This document shows positions 7,761 through 14,258 of a stretch of DNA of 64,000 nt, one piece after another. The translations under genes were made by a program, and so were the position numbers. This DNA comes from JAJPGZ01 sp038229295 (GTDB lineage: Bacteria > Verrucomicrobiota > Verrucomicrobiia > Chthoniobacterales > UBA10450): positions 1-64,000 of the forward strand of contig JBBROO010000001.1 of assembly GCA_038229295.1 (NCBI GenBank), written 5' to 3'. The notes below the pieces were generated by a model, which saw nothing but the letters and a program-made list of their open reading frames with translations, did not search any database and was not told the DNA's origin. Every line of letters starts with the position of its first letter. Within the stretch, counting starts at the first letter, position 1.

Positions 7761-7939
7761 CCGTGCTTAGCGACTAGATGAATCTCTTTCCCTAACCCAG
7801 ACCGAATTATCTCTTTGTACCGTTTCGGATCCGTTCGCCTTAACGTCGCAATTTTCCGAACTGCTTCTCTGATTGCAATCTTCGAAACCGTTCCGTTTCG
7901 CTGCACCTCCGGAATTGGACGATATTTAGTCGAAGCCAT
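7757..7939 (-). CDS. small hypothetical partner of the TIR-like gene (60 aa)
   Basis: 60 aa, very basic, 'MASTKYRPIPEVQRNGTVSKIAIREAVRKIATLRRTDP...' . No known domain. Its stop overlaps the ATG of the TIR-like gene in an ATGA junction, so the two form one transcription unit. A small basic helical protein preceding a NAD- or nucleotide-processing effector could be an antitoxin, an inhibitor or a sensor; this is inference from layout only. The ATG at 7939 is the only plausible start. Frame and coupling are clear; function is unknown. Confidence 0.6.
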   Translation of the reverse strand: MASTKYRPIPEVQRNGTVSKIAIREAVRKIATLRRTDPKRYKEIIRSGLGKEIHLVAKHG

Positions 7940-8293
7940 ACCGAAACATACCGAACCAATGGTCCACTGTCATCAACATTCAAAACAGCTCGCGCCGTGC
8001 CAACAACACGCGATACAAGATCGACACCTTCGTTGATCGCGTGCGCGGTTATTGGATGAACCGAATGGTCATCGGGTAGCGGGAAGAAAGTAGAAATTAG
8101 AAAGGCTAAAGTAGAAAAGCAGACAGCTATTGAAGGAACCGGATCGTCATTGGATAACGATAAAACTTTCCTTCGTTGACTCGCGATCTCCCGATGCGCT
8201 CGGTCGCCGCGCCAGGCGACCAATGCAGTCCATCCACCGGTTTCCCAACACGGCGTATTCGCCCCACTCGCTCCATTCAGCACCCGATCCGGA
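7940..8293. other. gene-free stretch with degenerate copies of a neighbouring gene's 3' end
   Basis: No supported gene. Two decayed copies of the 3' end of the DUF4870 gene (true copy around 8302-8345) lie here: around 8138-8182 ('GTCATTGGATAACGATAAAA' context) and, shorter, around 8055-8085. One AAGATCGACA word is at 8017-8026. The pattern suggests past partial duplications or repeated insertion at the gene's end. Confidence 0.6.
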
Positions 8294-8686
8294 TCAGGAG
8301 ATAAAACGAATGGTCATCGGATACCGATAAAACTTTCCTTCGCTCGCCTGGATTGAGGCGACGATGACGAACACTGTGTTCAACACCCAAAGGGCCACGA
8401 GAAAGACGAACCCGATGAGGACAAGGCAAAAGATCGCGGCGATGACGTTGTAGATGAGCATCGAGATTTGGAAATTGAGCGCTTCTTTGCCGTGCGCATC
8501 GATCTCGGGCGAGTCGTCGCGTTTGGCCAGCCAGACAATAAGCGGTCCGAGCAGGTGCCCGGGGAAGTGAAGAAACACGCCGAGCAACGCGCTGGCGTGA
8601 CACAGAATGTTCCAGGTGCGGACGTGCGAGGAGACGACAGGGGCGGTTCCGCCCAGGGGCGGTGGCGTGGGAAGTGAAGTTTCCAT
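8294..8686 (-). CDS. DUF4870 domain membrane protein
   Basis: 130 aa. 'WNILCHASALLGVFLHFPGHLLGPLIVWLAKRDDSPEIDAHGKEALNFQISM' is the DUF4870 signature: a first membrane segment, a conserved 'GPLIVWL.K....P.ID.HGKEALNFQ' loop, then two more membrane segments ('MLIYNVIAAIFCLVLIGFVFL' and 'ALWVLNTVFVIVAS'). Inner-membrane, function unknown. A conserved 58-bp leader containing an inverted repeat lies immediately upstream (8690-8747) and is shared with the region upstream of the POT transporter gene. Fragments of this gene's 3' end are repeated downstream at 8055-8182. Confidence 0.9.
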   Translation of the reverse strand: METSLPTPPPLGGTAPVVSSHVRTWNILCHASALLGVFLHFPGHLLGPLIVWLAKRDDSPEIDAHGKEALNFQISMLIYNVIAAIFCLVLIGFVFLVALWVLNTVFVIVASIQASEGKFYRYPMTIRFIS

Positions 8687-8689
8687 GGT

Positions 8690-8747
8690 GATCTCTATTT
8701 AATGATTAGACGCGGTTGAATCACAATTTGGATTCAAATTTTTACAA
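8690..8747 (-). promoter_or_regulatory. leader/operator element shared with 15866-15923
   Basis: A 58-bp block directly upstream of the DUF4870 start is repeated at 15866-15923 with about ten differences. Its centre, TGAATCACAATTTGGATTCA (8717-8736), is a TGAATC-N8-GATTCA inverted repeat, identical in both copies. It has the form of a regulator binding site or small RNA hairpin; the AT-rich flank may include the promoter. No regulator is identified. Confidence 0.5.
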
Positions 8748-9036
8748 GACAGAACACGCGCGAGCGGGCGCCGCGCGGGTAGGCGGCAAAGCAGCGAGGG
8801 TAGCTGTCATAAGAGCGGGAGCGCGGTGACCAATTTTGCGCGCGCAAAATTTCATGGCATCGATTGCCTCCCGCCGTTGCCGTTAGTCATTCTGTATCAT
8901 AAGCGGCTTATGATGCGCCATTGATTGATAACAAAATGTTTGGCGAGACGCCGAACCCCAGGCGAACGGGAGCTGAGTATATCAATCAGCTAAGATCGAC
9001 AATGAACTTTCCGGAAGAGCATGGGTCTAAGCGTTC

Positions 9037-9390
9037 ATGAAAATGACAAAGCATATGATGCTCGGCGTTGCATTGGCCATGGGCGTCGGCTTGAGCGTGG
9101 CGCAAGCGGAACCGACTGAGGCTCAACTAACCAGGCAAGCCAAAGTCACGAGGAGTCAGGCGGAAAAGACCGCGCTCGACAAAGTGCCGAAGGGAAAAAT
9201 CCAAACCGGCGAAATCGAAAACGAAAATGGAAAGTTGGTTTGGTCGTTCGACATCGCGCGTCCGGGCACGAAAGACATCACCGAAGTTCAGATCGACGCG
9301 AAGACCGGCGAGATCGCGTCACTCAAAGTCGAAACGCCAAAGGACCAGGCCGCCGAAGCCGCGGCTGATAAAGCAAAGGCGACGAAATAA
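9037..9390 (+). CDS. secreted PepSY domain protein
   Basis: 117 aa. An N-terminal signal peptide is clear (KMTKHMM, hydrophobic stretch, cleavage after 'SVAQA'). The rest fits one PepSY domain: 'VTRSQAEKTALDKVPKGKIQTGEIENENGKLVWSFDI', then 'EVQIDAKTGEIASLKVE', with the typical 'A...AL..VP.G.I...E.E.E.G..V..(V/F)(D/E)I......EV.VDA.TG.I' pattern. PepSY domains are small periplasmic modules often thought to modulate peptidases or sensors. The tail is Ala/Lys/Asp-rich and probably disordered. A palindrome copy (8896) and a TAAGATCGAC word lie upstream; 'GGAAGAGC' before the start is a weak ribosome site. It appears monocistronic. Confidence 0.9.
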   Translation: MKMTKHMMLGVALAMGVGLSVAQAEPTEAQLTRQAKVTRSQAEKTALDKVPKGKIQTGEIENENGKLVWSFDIARPGTKDITEVQIDAKTGEIASLKVETPKDQAAEAAADKAKATK

Positions 9391-9550
9391 TTTTAGGCCT
9401 TCGCCTAACGGATTGCGAACAGACCATTTGTGTCCGCGTTGTCGATCTTTGCAAAACGGCGCGCGTCGCGCCAACCAAACACCGCACCTACGCGCTCAAA
9501 CCCAAACTCCCAGCACGCGCTCAGACTCAACCCCCAAAACACGCATCCCA

Positions 9551-9824
9551 CTATCCATCATAAGCCGCTTATGATGGATGACTGATTACCCCGGTCCTAT
9601 AAACTCTTTCATCGTAAGCGGCTTATGATGTGGGACAGAAAATCACAGCGATAGGTTGCCGGCAGTCCGAGCCGGACGGGCATTAACAGGCTGGCAGCCG
9701 GTGCTCCCCAGTCGCAATCCAAAGATGTCGTCGACCCGTTCGACTTCGCTCCCCCCTTCGTCTGACTTCGGCGCAGCAGGCAGGGCCGGACTTTCCAAAT
9801 TACGATGTCGATCTTAGCAGCAAC
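9551..9824. repeat. direct repeat, copy 1 of 2
   Basis: It aligns almost base for base with 10104-10373 and includes two palindromes ~54 bp apart, a segment resembling one arm of the structured element at 24870-25029, and a terminal TGTCGATCTTA word. Weaker similarity extends upstream (about 9456-9530 against 10030-10100). Confidence 0.9.
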
Positions 9825-10103
9825 ACAGAATGATCATCCACAGATTTCACAGATTCCCGAACCCAAATCACCAATCAGAATCTGCGTAAATCGGGACGAA
9901 GGGAACGGAGACGCTGGGAAGCGAGCGACGTAGACGAAAGCCCCACGGGTGAGGTTTCGGTAAAGCCGAATCAATCTGCGGATAAAAGCATCAGTTGATT
10001 GCCATGCTCTGACGATATCGATCTTAGCAACAACGCCGCGTACCTTGCGACCACCAAACACCGCACCCACGCGCTCAAATTTAAACCCTCAGCACGCGCC
10101 TAC

Positions 10104-10373
10104 TCTCTATCATAAGCCGCTTATGATGGATGACCGATTAACCGGTCCTATAAACTCTTACATCGTAAGCGGCTTATGATGCGGACAGAAAATCACAGCG
10201 ATCACTGACGGCAGTCCGAGCCGGACGGGCATTAACAGGCTGGCAGCCGGTGCTCCCCAGTCGCAATCCAAAGATGTCGTCGACCCGTTCGACTTCGCTC
10301 CCTCCTTCGTCTGACTTCGGCGCAGCAGGCAGGGCCGGACTTTCCAAATTACGATGTCGATCTTAACAGCAAC
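10104..10373. repeat. direct repeat, copy 2 of 2
   Basis: Second copy of the repeat at 9551-9824, differing by scattered substitutions and small indels (for example around 10130-10140 and 10195-10205). The ~553-bp spacing between copies points to an old segmental duplication rather than transposition to a random site. Confidence 0.9.
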
Positions 10374-10472
10374 TGCCCGGCCTCTCTCTGCATCATAAGC
10401 GGCTTACGATACAGAGCTGACCGGGAGAAATCTTCCTGTGCCAGACGCCGAGAGAGTCGTCTCTTCTCTCGC

Positions 10473-10749
10473 ATCGTAAGCCGCTTATGATACTTCCAAA
10501 GATGATCGCTACGAGAGTTTTAGGAGCTTAAGCGATTTGCGATCGCGCGGCGGCCAAGGCTTGCCAGCTTTCAACGCCGCGCGTTTCATTTCGCGAATCG
10601 CGACCATTCTCTTTGCGTGCGACGGGAATAAGTCGCGACGACTCGTTTCACCGCCGCGTCTTCCGATCTCTGCGAGATATTCTCTGATTTTCTTTTTGTC
10701 TGAAGTCATCCCTGGCACCTCACAATCTGCATCATAAGCGGGTTACGAT
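10473..10749. mobile_element. palindrome-flanked small-gene cassette, copy 1
   Basis: A 277-bp unit made of palindrome (10473-10491), small minus-strand gene (10509-10709) and palindrome (10731-10749). The same arrangement occurs at 13930-14201 with a related gene. The repeated gene with bracketing palindromes suggests a small mobile or self-regulated cassette. No transposase or target-site duplication is identified. Confidence 0.5.
10509..10709 (-). CDS. small basic protein of the palindrome cassette (66 aa)
   Basis: 66 aa, starting 'MTSDKKKIREYLAEIGRRGGETSRRDLFPSHAKRMVAIREMKRAALKAGK' in two parts, with a Lys/Arg-rich end 'PPRDRKSLKLLKLS'. The ATG at 10709 is chosen over the GTG at 10718 because the second copy (start 14163) begins at the equivalent codon. 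Resembles the many small 'GRRGG'-containing proteins of unknown function; charge and size would suit nucleic-acid binding. It is flanked by palindromes 18 bp after its stop and 22 bp before its start. Frame conservation against the diverged copy (mostly synonymous or conservative changes apart from one deletion) supports it as a real gene. Confidence 0.7.
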   Translation of the reverse strand: MTSDKKKIREYLAEIGRRGGETSRRDLFPSHAKRMVAIREMKRAALKAGKPWPPRDRKSLKLLKLS

Positions 10750-10891
10750 ACAAGATTCAAACGTGAGTTGGTGGTTGAAAGGCAGCGGATGCACGACCAA
10801 TGCGTCGACACCCCATTCTGCGCTCGTCACGGACGAGCTGTCGCCAGCTTGATTACCTTGTCGATAAAATCGAGGCTCGCGAAAAGCGCGT

Positions 10892-11458
10892 TCACGTTGG
10901 AGTTGCATGCTTGCTCGAATGCCCACGTTCGTGACGAACGAGCCGGATGCGCACTCCGATGCCGTAGACGAGATAATACCCAATCAAGCCCGCGGCGACC
11001 GCGAGAGACAAATGCGTTCCGGATGCGCTCATCAACCAATGTTGCTCGCCGGGAGCGCCGGCGCCGCGATGCATGGCGTGCCACCAGCCGTAGGCAAAAC
11101 GGACGGTGATGGCGAACGTAATCAGGAGCGCGAGCCAGCGGCTGGGAGTGTAAAAAAATCCTCCTGATTCAATTTCCCATCGGGTCAAAGCCAGGCCGAG
11201 CAAGCCGAGGAAAAATCCGATGGCCATACCCGTTAGGGCAAATCGCAGTGATGGCCCGACCCAGAAAGAGATGAGGAAAGTGAAGAAGAGAAAGAGAACC
11301 GCGGAGAAGCTGGTCATCCACACATTCATGGTGGCGGCCCAGCGCCGGCCTTGTCGACGAGCGGTGCCGGCGCGATAGCGCAACGCGAGCGAGAGTAAAA
11401 CAACGCCGCCAAAAGCGAGACCGACAAACAGCAATAGCGCGATGAGGATGATCGGCAC
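10892..11458 (-). CDS. multi-pass membrane protein (188 aa)
   Basis: Five probable membrane helices: residues ~1-27, 45-68, 72-92, ~105-123 and ~145-170. The stretch 'LTGMAIGFFLGLLGLALTRWEIESGGFFYTPSRWLALLITFAITVRFAYGWW' (in parts) resembles DUF1453/CcdC-like proteins, in which a glycine-rich helix is followed by a short loop and a helix with 'LRLA' type residues. Function is unknown. The N-terminus begins directly in a hydrophobic helix, so no cleavable signal is expected. No obvious operon partner. Confidence 0.75.
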   Translation of the reverse strand: MPIILIALLLFVGLAFGGVVLLSLALRYRAGTARRQGRRWAATMNVWMTSFSAVLFLFFTFLISFWVGPSLRFALTGMAIGFFLGLLGLALTRWEIESGGFFYTPSRWLALLITFAITVRFAYGWWHAMHRGAGAPGEQHWLMSASGTHLSLAVAAGLIGYYLVYGIGVRIRLVRHERGHSSKHATPT

Positions 11459-11694
11459 GGCGGAATGTTAGCACGATCGGAGACAAGGCGGCGCTCGTTC
11501 CTTCACGTTACGATGTCGATCTTAGCGGCAACGACCCATGAGCTTGAATCATTTGCTGCTCAGTCGCGCTTGCATCATAAGCCGCTTACGATAGACGCCT
11601 GGACCGATCGACAATTCGTAACTGATAACCCGAGCCCGGGCGCACAAAAACAATTTCGGGAACGAGATGGGTGAGACAACGGAGGCGAGGCGTT

Positions 11695-12003
11695 TCATTT
11701 TCGCCAATGGCGAAGAACCCGGTGTCGCGGAGTGGCCGTCGCGTGAGCGCTGGTGGTGTCGATCAATTGGCGGCGACGCAAATTCTCGAGCGCGGTTTGG
11801 ATGGCGCTTTTTGAAAGGCCGGTCGCTTCCGCGAGCATGCGTAAACTTGCGGCGACTGGTGTCCATCGCGTCCGTGCGGCCTGGCCGAAGAGATACAGAT
11901 AAACCAAGTAAGCGGCTGGCTGTTGATCATGACCGACGAGATCGCGCATCAGGACGTCGAACACGTAATCGTCTACCGGAATTGTCTTGCGGAAACGCGG
12001 CAC
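11695..12003 (-). CDS. winged helix-turn-helix DNA-binding protein
   Basis: 102 aa. 'AAYLVYLYLFGQAARTRWTPVAASLRMLAEATGLSKSAIQTALENLRRRQLIDTT' is a classical winged HTH: 'SLRMLAEATGLSKSAIQTALENL' is the helix-turn-helix, followed by a wing. The N-terminal 'FRKTIPVDDYVFDVLMRDLVGHDQQP' resembles the lead-in of bacterial helix-turn-helix regulators related to plasmid replication initiators. Probably a transcription regulator. It is divergent from the VOC gene; the 105-bp gap holds two direct copies of GATGTCGATCTAAC (12005-12018 and 12085-12098). Downstream is a palindrome at 11574. Confidence 0.85.
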   Translation of the reverse strand: MPRFRKTIPVDDYVFDVLMRDLVGHDQQPAAYLVYLYLFGQAARTRWTPVAASLRMLAEATGLSKSAIQTALENLRRRQLIDTTSAHATATPRHRVLRHWRK

Positions 12004-12108
12004 AGATGTCGATCTAACCAGCTATACCGATAAACGGACAGTGATTTCTCGTTACAAAAGCAGGGTCCTGTGGACGAGTTCGTAGATGTCGATCTAACGT
12101 GGATCGCC

Positions 12109-12474
12109 ATGATCAAACAAATCAAGTTCGTCAGCATCCCAGTGACCGACCAGAACCGGGCGCTGGATTTTTACACGGAGAAACTCGGGTTCACCATCAT
12201 TACCGACCAACCGTTCGATGATAAACAGCGCTGGATCGAGCTGCGGATTCCGAAGGCGGAGACGCGGGTCGTCCTCTTCACGGCCGAAGGCGAAGAAAAA
12301 CGGATCGGGTCGATGATGCCGATGTCGTATGCGTGCGATGACATCGACAAAACCTACGAGGAATTGCGAAAGCGTGGCGTGGAGTTTGAAGGCAAGCCGC
12401 AGAAACAGCAGTGGGGCAGCTACGCCATGTTCAAGGACAGCGAAGGCAATCGATTTGTCCTTTCATCGACTTGA
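12109..12474 (+). CDS. VOC (glyoxalase/bleomycin resistance-like) family protein
   Basis: 121 aa, one vicinal-oxygen-chelate domain of two beta-alpha-beta-beta-beta units: 'IKFVSIPVTDQNRALDFYTEKLGF' at the start and 'DDIDKTYEELRKRGVEFEGKP....WG.YAMFKDSEGN.FVL' at the end. The ATG at 12109 is chosen because the family begins at this point; the longer open frame from 12070 has no family similarity. Substrate is unknown; close relatives are annotated as glyoxalase-like. It ends 12 nt inside the 3' end of the convergent acyltransferase gene. Confidence 0.92.
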   Translation: MIKQIKFVSIPVTDQNRALDFYTEKLGFTIITDQPFDDKQRWIELRIPKAETRVVLFTAEGEEKRIGSMMPMSYACDDIDKTYEELRKRGVEFEGKPQKQQWGSYAMFKDSEGNRFVLSST

Positions 12475-13656
12475 TTCACCGCCACGAGGGGTCACCGCGT
12501 TTTCCGGCCGGCGACGCGCGATGCGGTGGCGAAGTTGCAGGAATGGTCGCTCAACGGCGACAAACAAGATGATCGCGGACGCATAGACGCAGAGCTCGAC
12601 GAGCATGAGCGCGAACCCGGACGTCAGAGCGATGTTGTATCGCGAACAGATTTCGGAAACGAAGTGAATGGCGAGCTTCTGCACGAGATACGCGCTGTAG
12701 GCGATGCTGGCGACGAACGCGGCGCCGGGAAGTTTGACGCGGCTCAGTGGTGATCGTGGACTAACTGCACAAACAAGGAGAGCGGCCATGCCGATGGCGA
12801 TGAGCGGAAATTGCCAGACGCAGGCCGTGACGGTGAGATATTCGCGCTCGCCTAACCAAAGCGCGTAAACAATAAGCGCGAGTGCGGGCGACCAGAGAAA
12901 GATCGACATGTTGTTCAGGCGTTCCCACCAGTGTGGCCGAAATTTTTCGATAGCGGCCAGCGCGACGCCGAGGACGAGCGGATCGAGTCGCGTCCAGGTC
13001 GGATAATAAATCCACGCTTGGAAGCCGCGGAACGAAACGCCTCCGCCTTCGGCCGGATTTTGACAGGCGAGAAATGTCCGCAGCAAAATTCCGGCAACGA
13101 TGATGACGCACGGAACGATGAGCGCGGCGCGCGGCCGGCGATTGAGCGCGAGCAAAATAAACGGGAGCGCGAGATAAAATTGATCTTCGACCGCGAGCGA
13201 CCACGCGTGTGAGAACGCGGTGCCGCCGTGCAATGCGACGTTCTGCACGGAGAGCAGAAATTTCCAAAGGGGTTGCGCCATGTCCGGATATTCGCGCCAC
13301 GACGGCAACGAGAAGTAAATCGCGAGCACAATTAAATACGCCGGCAGAATGCGTAGTGCGCGGCGCGCGAAGAACCGGCCGAGATGAAGATGTCGATCTT
13401 GCGCGAGCGGGGCGAGTAATTGGCCGCCGATGAGGTAACCGCTCAGGACGAAGAATAGATCAACACCGATCCAGCCGAAGCGATGGACGCGGCCGGGCAT
13501 CGGGAAACCCATGATGCCGGCGTGATAAATGACGACGACGATGATGGCGAGCGCGCGGAGAAGATCGAGCCCCGGCTGGCGTTCGCGATTTTGGAATCGC
13601 GGATCGACGGCGAGTGACGTGGTGACGGCGTGCTCGATGTCGGACAAGCTAGCCAC
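12463..13656 (-). CDS. acyltransferase 3 family membrane protein
   Basis: 397 aa with about ten membrane helices. 'QPGLDLLRALAIIVVVIYHAGIMGF' (catalytic-type His in helix 1), 'RFGWIGVDLFFVLSGYLIGGQLL' and 'FFARRALRILPAYLI' are the signature blocks of the acyltransferase 3 family (OafA/NodX type), which transfer acyl groups to membrane-facing sugars such as surface polysaccharides or lipids. The C-terminus ends with 'VERPFLQLR'. Start chosen at the first Met, giving a short cytoplasmic lead. It overlaps the VOC gene's 3' end by 12 bp. A TGTCGATCTT word lies 12 bp upstream of the start and another within the gene (13390). Confidence 0.92.
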   Translation of the reverse strand: MASLSDIEHAVTTSLAVDPRFQNRERQPGLDLLRALAIIVVVIYHAGIMGFPMPGRVHRFGWIGVDLFFVLSGYLIGGQLLAPLAQDRHLHLGRFFARRALRILPAYLIVLAIYFSLPSWREYPDMAQPLWKFLLSVQNVALHGGTAFSHAWSLAVEDQFYLALPFILLALNRRPRAALIVPCVIIVAGILLRTFLACQNPAEGGGVSFRGFQAWIYYPTWTRLDPLVLGVALAAIEKFRPHWWERLNNMSIFLWSPALALIVYALWLGEREYLTVTACVWQFPLIAIGMAALLVCAVSPRSPLSRVKLPGAAFVASIAYSAYLVQKLAIHFVSEICSRYNIALTSGFALMLVELCVYASAIILFVAVERPFLQLRHRIARRRPENAVTPRGGESSR

Positions 13657-13929
13657 TCAAATATAGATGTCGATCTTGCGCGAAAAGCGAAAGGGCCACG
13701 ATTACGCGCGCGAGCCCGAACTTAAACCGGCAAGCTCCAAATCAATCATCGATCGTAAGCGGCTTATGATGCGCGCGTCGACCGGGCGCGATTAGCTATG
13801 GGCGAGATCCACGCCGCAGCGGTGCCGGCACGATCGCACTGCTATCACGCCTCCACATAATTCTCTATCATAAGCCGCTTACGATATTGCTGAGGGAAAC
13901 CCTAAAACCTCCGGCGGCAAACCGTCGCT

Positions 13930-14201
13930 ATCGTAAGCCGCTTACGATAGTGAGAGGAGCGTCTTAAGTGAGCTGGAGAAGTTTGAGCGTCTTGCGGTCG
14001 CGCGGCGGCGAGGGTTTGCCGGTGCGAATCGGAGCGCGTTTCAAATCGCGACAATTTTCTTCGCGTGGGACGGGAACAATTCGCGACGACTGTTTTCTCC
14101 GTTACGACGACCGATCTCGGCGAGATATTCTCGCACATGTTTATGAGCATCGGCTTTGGTCATGCATCCCCAGCCTGCCTGCATCATAAGCCGCTTACGA
14201 T
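13930..14201. mobile_element. palindrome-flanked small-gene cassette, copy 2
   Basis: Palindrome 13930-13948, a broken small gene on the minus strand, palindrome 14183-14201. It is the counterpart of 10473-10749, about 3.4 kb away, with further palindromes nearby at 13752 and 13867. Confidence 0.5.
13964..14163 (-). pseudogene. second copy of the cassette protein, broken by a 7-nt deletion
   Basis: Read from ATG 14163, the protein begins 'MTKADAHKHVREYLAEIGRR' and continues 'NGENSRRELFPSHAKKIVAI', matching the 10509-10709 protein, then hits TGA. Aligned with the intact copy, exactly seven bases (CGCGAAA) are missing at the 'VAI-REMKRA' junction; past it, a shifted frame resumes with 'LKRAPIRTGKPSPPRDRK' and 'LKLLQLT', ending at TAA 13964-13966. 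The gene is therefore a recent pseudogene of the cassette protein. The preserved similarity on both sides shows the original frame was under selection. Confidence 0.85.
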
Positions 14202-14258
14202 GCAAAGGTGCTCAACACGGGCAGATTCCCTACCGAGTTGAAATTTGTCGCGTGCTCT

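Larger units (their letters stand above)
9391..10508. other. repeat-filled intergenic region
   Basis: No gene is supported in 1.1 kb. The region holds six palindrome copies, two copies of a ~270-bp direct repeat, three TGTCGATCTT words (9440-9450, 9805-9814, 10354-10363) plus one GATATCGATCTTA variant near 10014, and a partial copy (around 9837-9900) of the 'CCACAGATT' repeat that forms the hairpin between nuoC and nuoD. Confidence 0.7.
8896..14201. repeat. cluster of 13 copies of a 19-bp palindrome
   Basis: The consensus ATCRTAAGCSGCTTAYGAT is self-complementary except for the central base. Copies begin at 8896, 9557, 9611, 10109, 10162, 10392, 10473, 10731, 11574, 13752, 13867, 13930 and 14183. 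Positions 4 and 16 vary (A/G and T/C); the copy at 10731 has one central change. I saw none elsewhere in the window. Copies often occur 53-81 bp apart and flank two copies of a small gene (10473-10749 and 13930-14201). All are intergenic. They could be a mobile palindromic element, REP-like sequences or operators. Confidence 0.9.

Noticed and set aside
9456..9820. Small secreted protein ORFs in the repeat zone
   Set aside because: Frames are short, differ between the duplicated copies and show no conserved coding signal.
9557..10749. CRISPR-like array of short repeats
   Set aside because: The palindromes are irregularly spaced (53 to >240 bp), the intervening DNA is itself duplicated, and no cas genes are present.
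10827..11084. Arg/Ser-rich minus-strand ORF (85 aa) within the membrane-protein gene region
   Set aside because: Overlaps the 188-aa gene in another frame and has no recognisable features.
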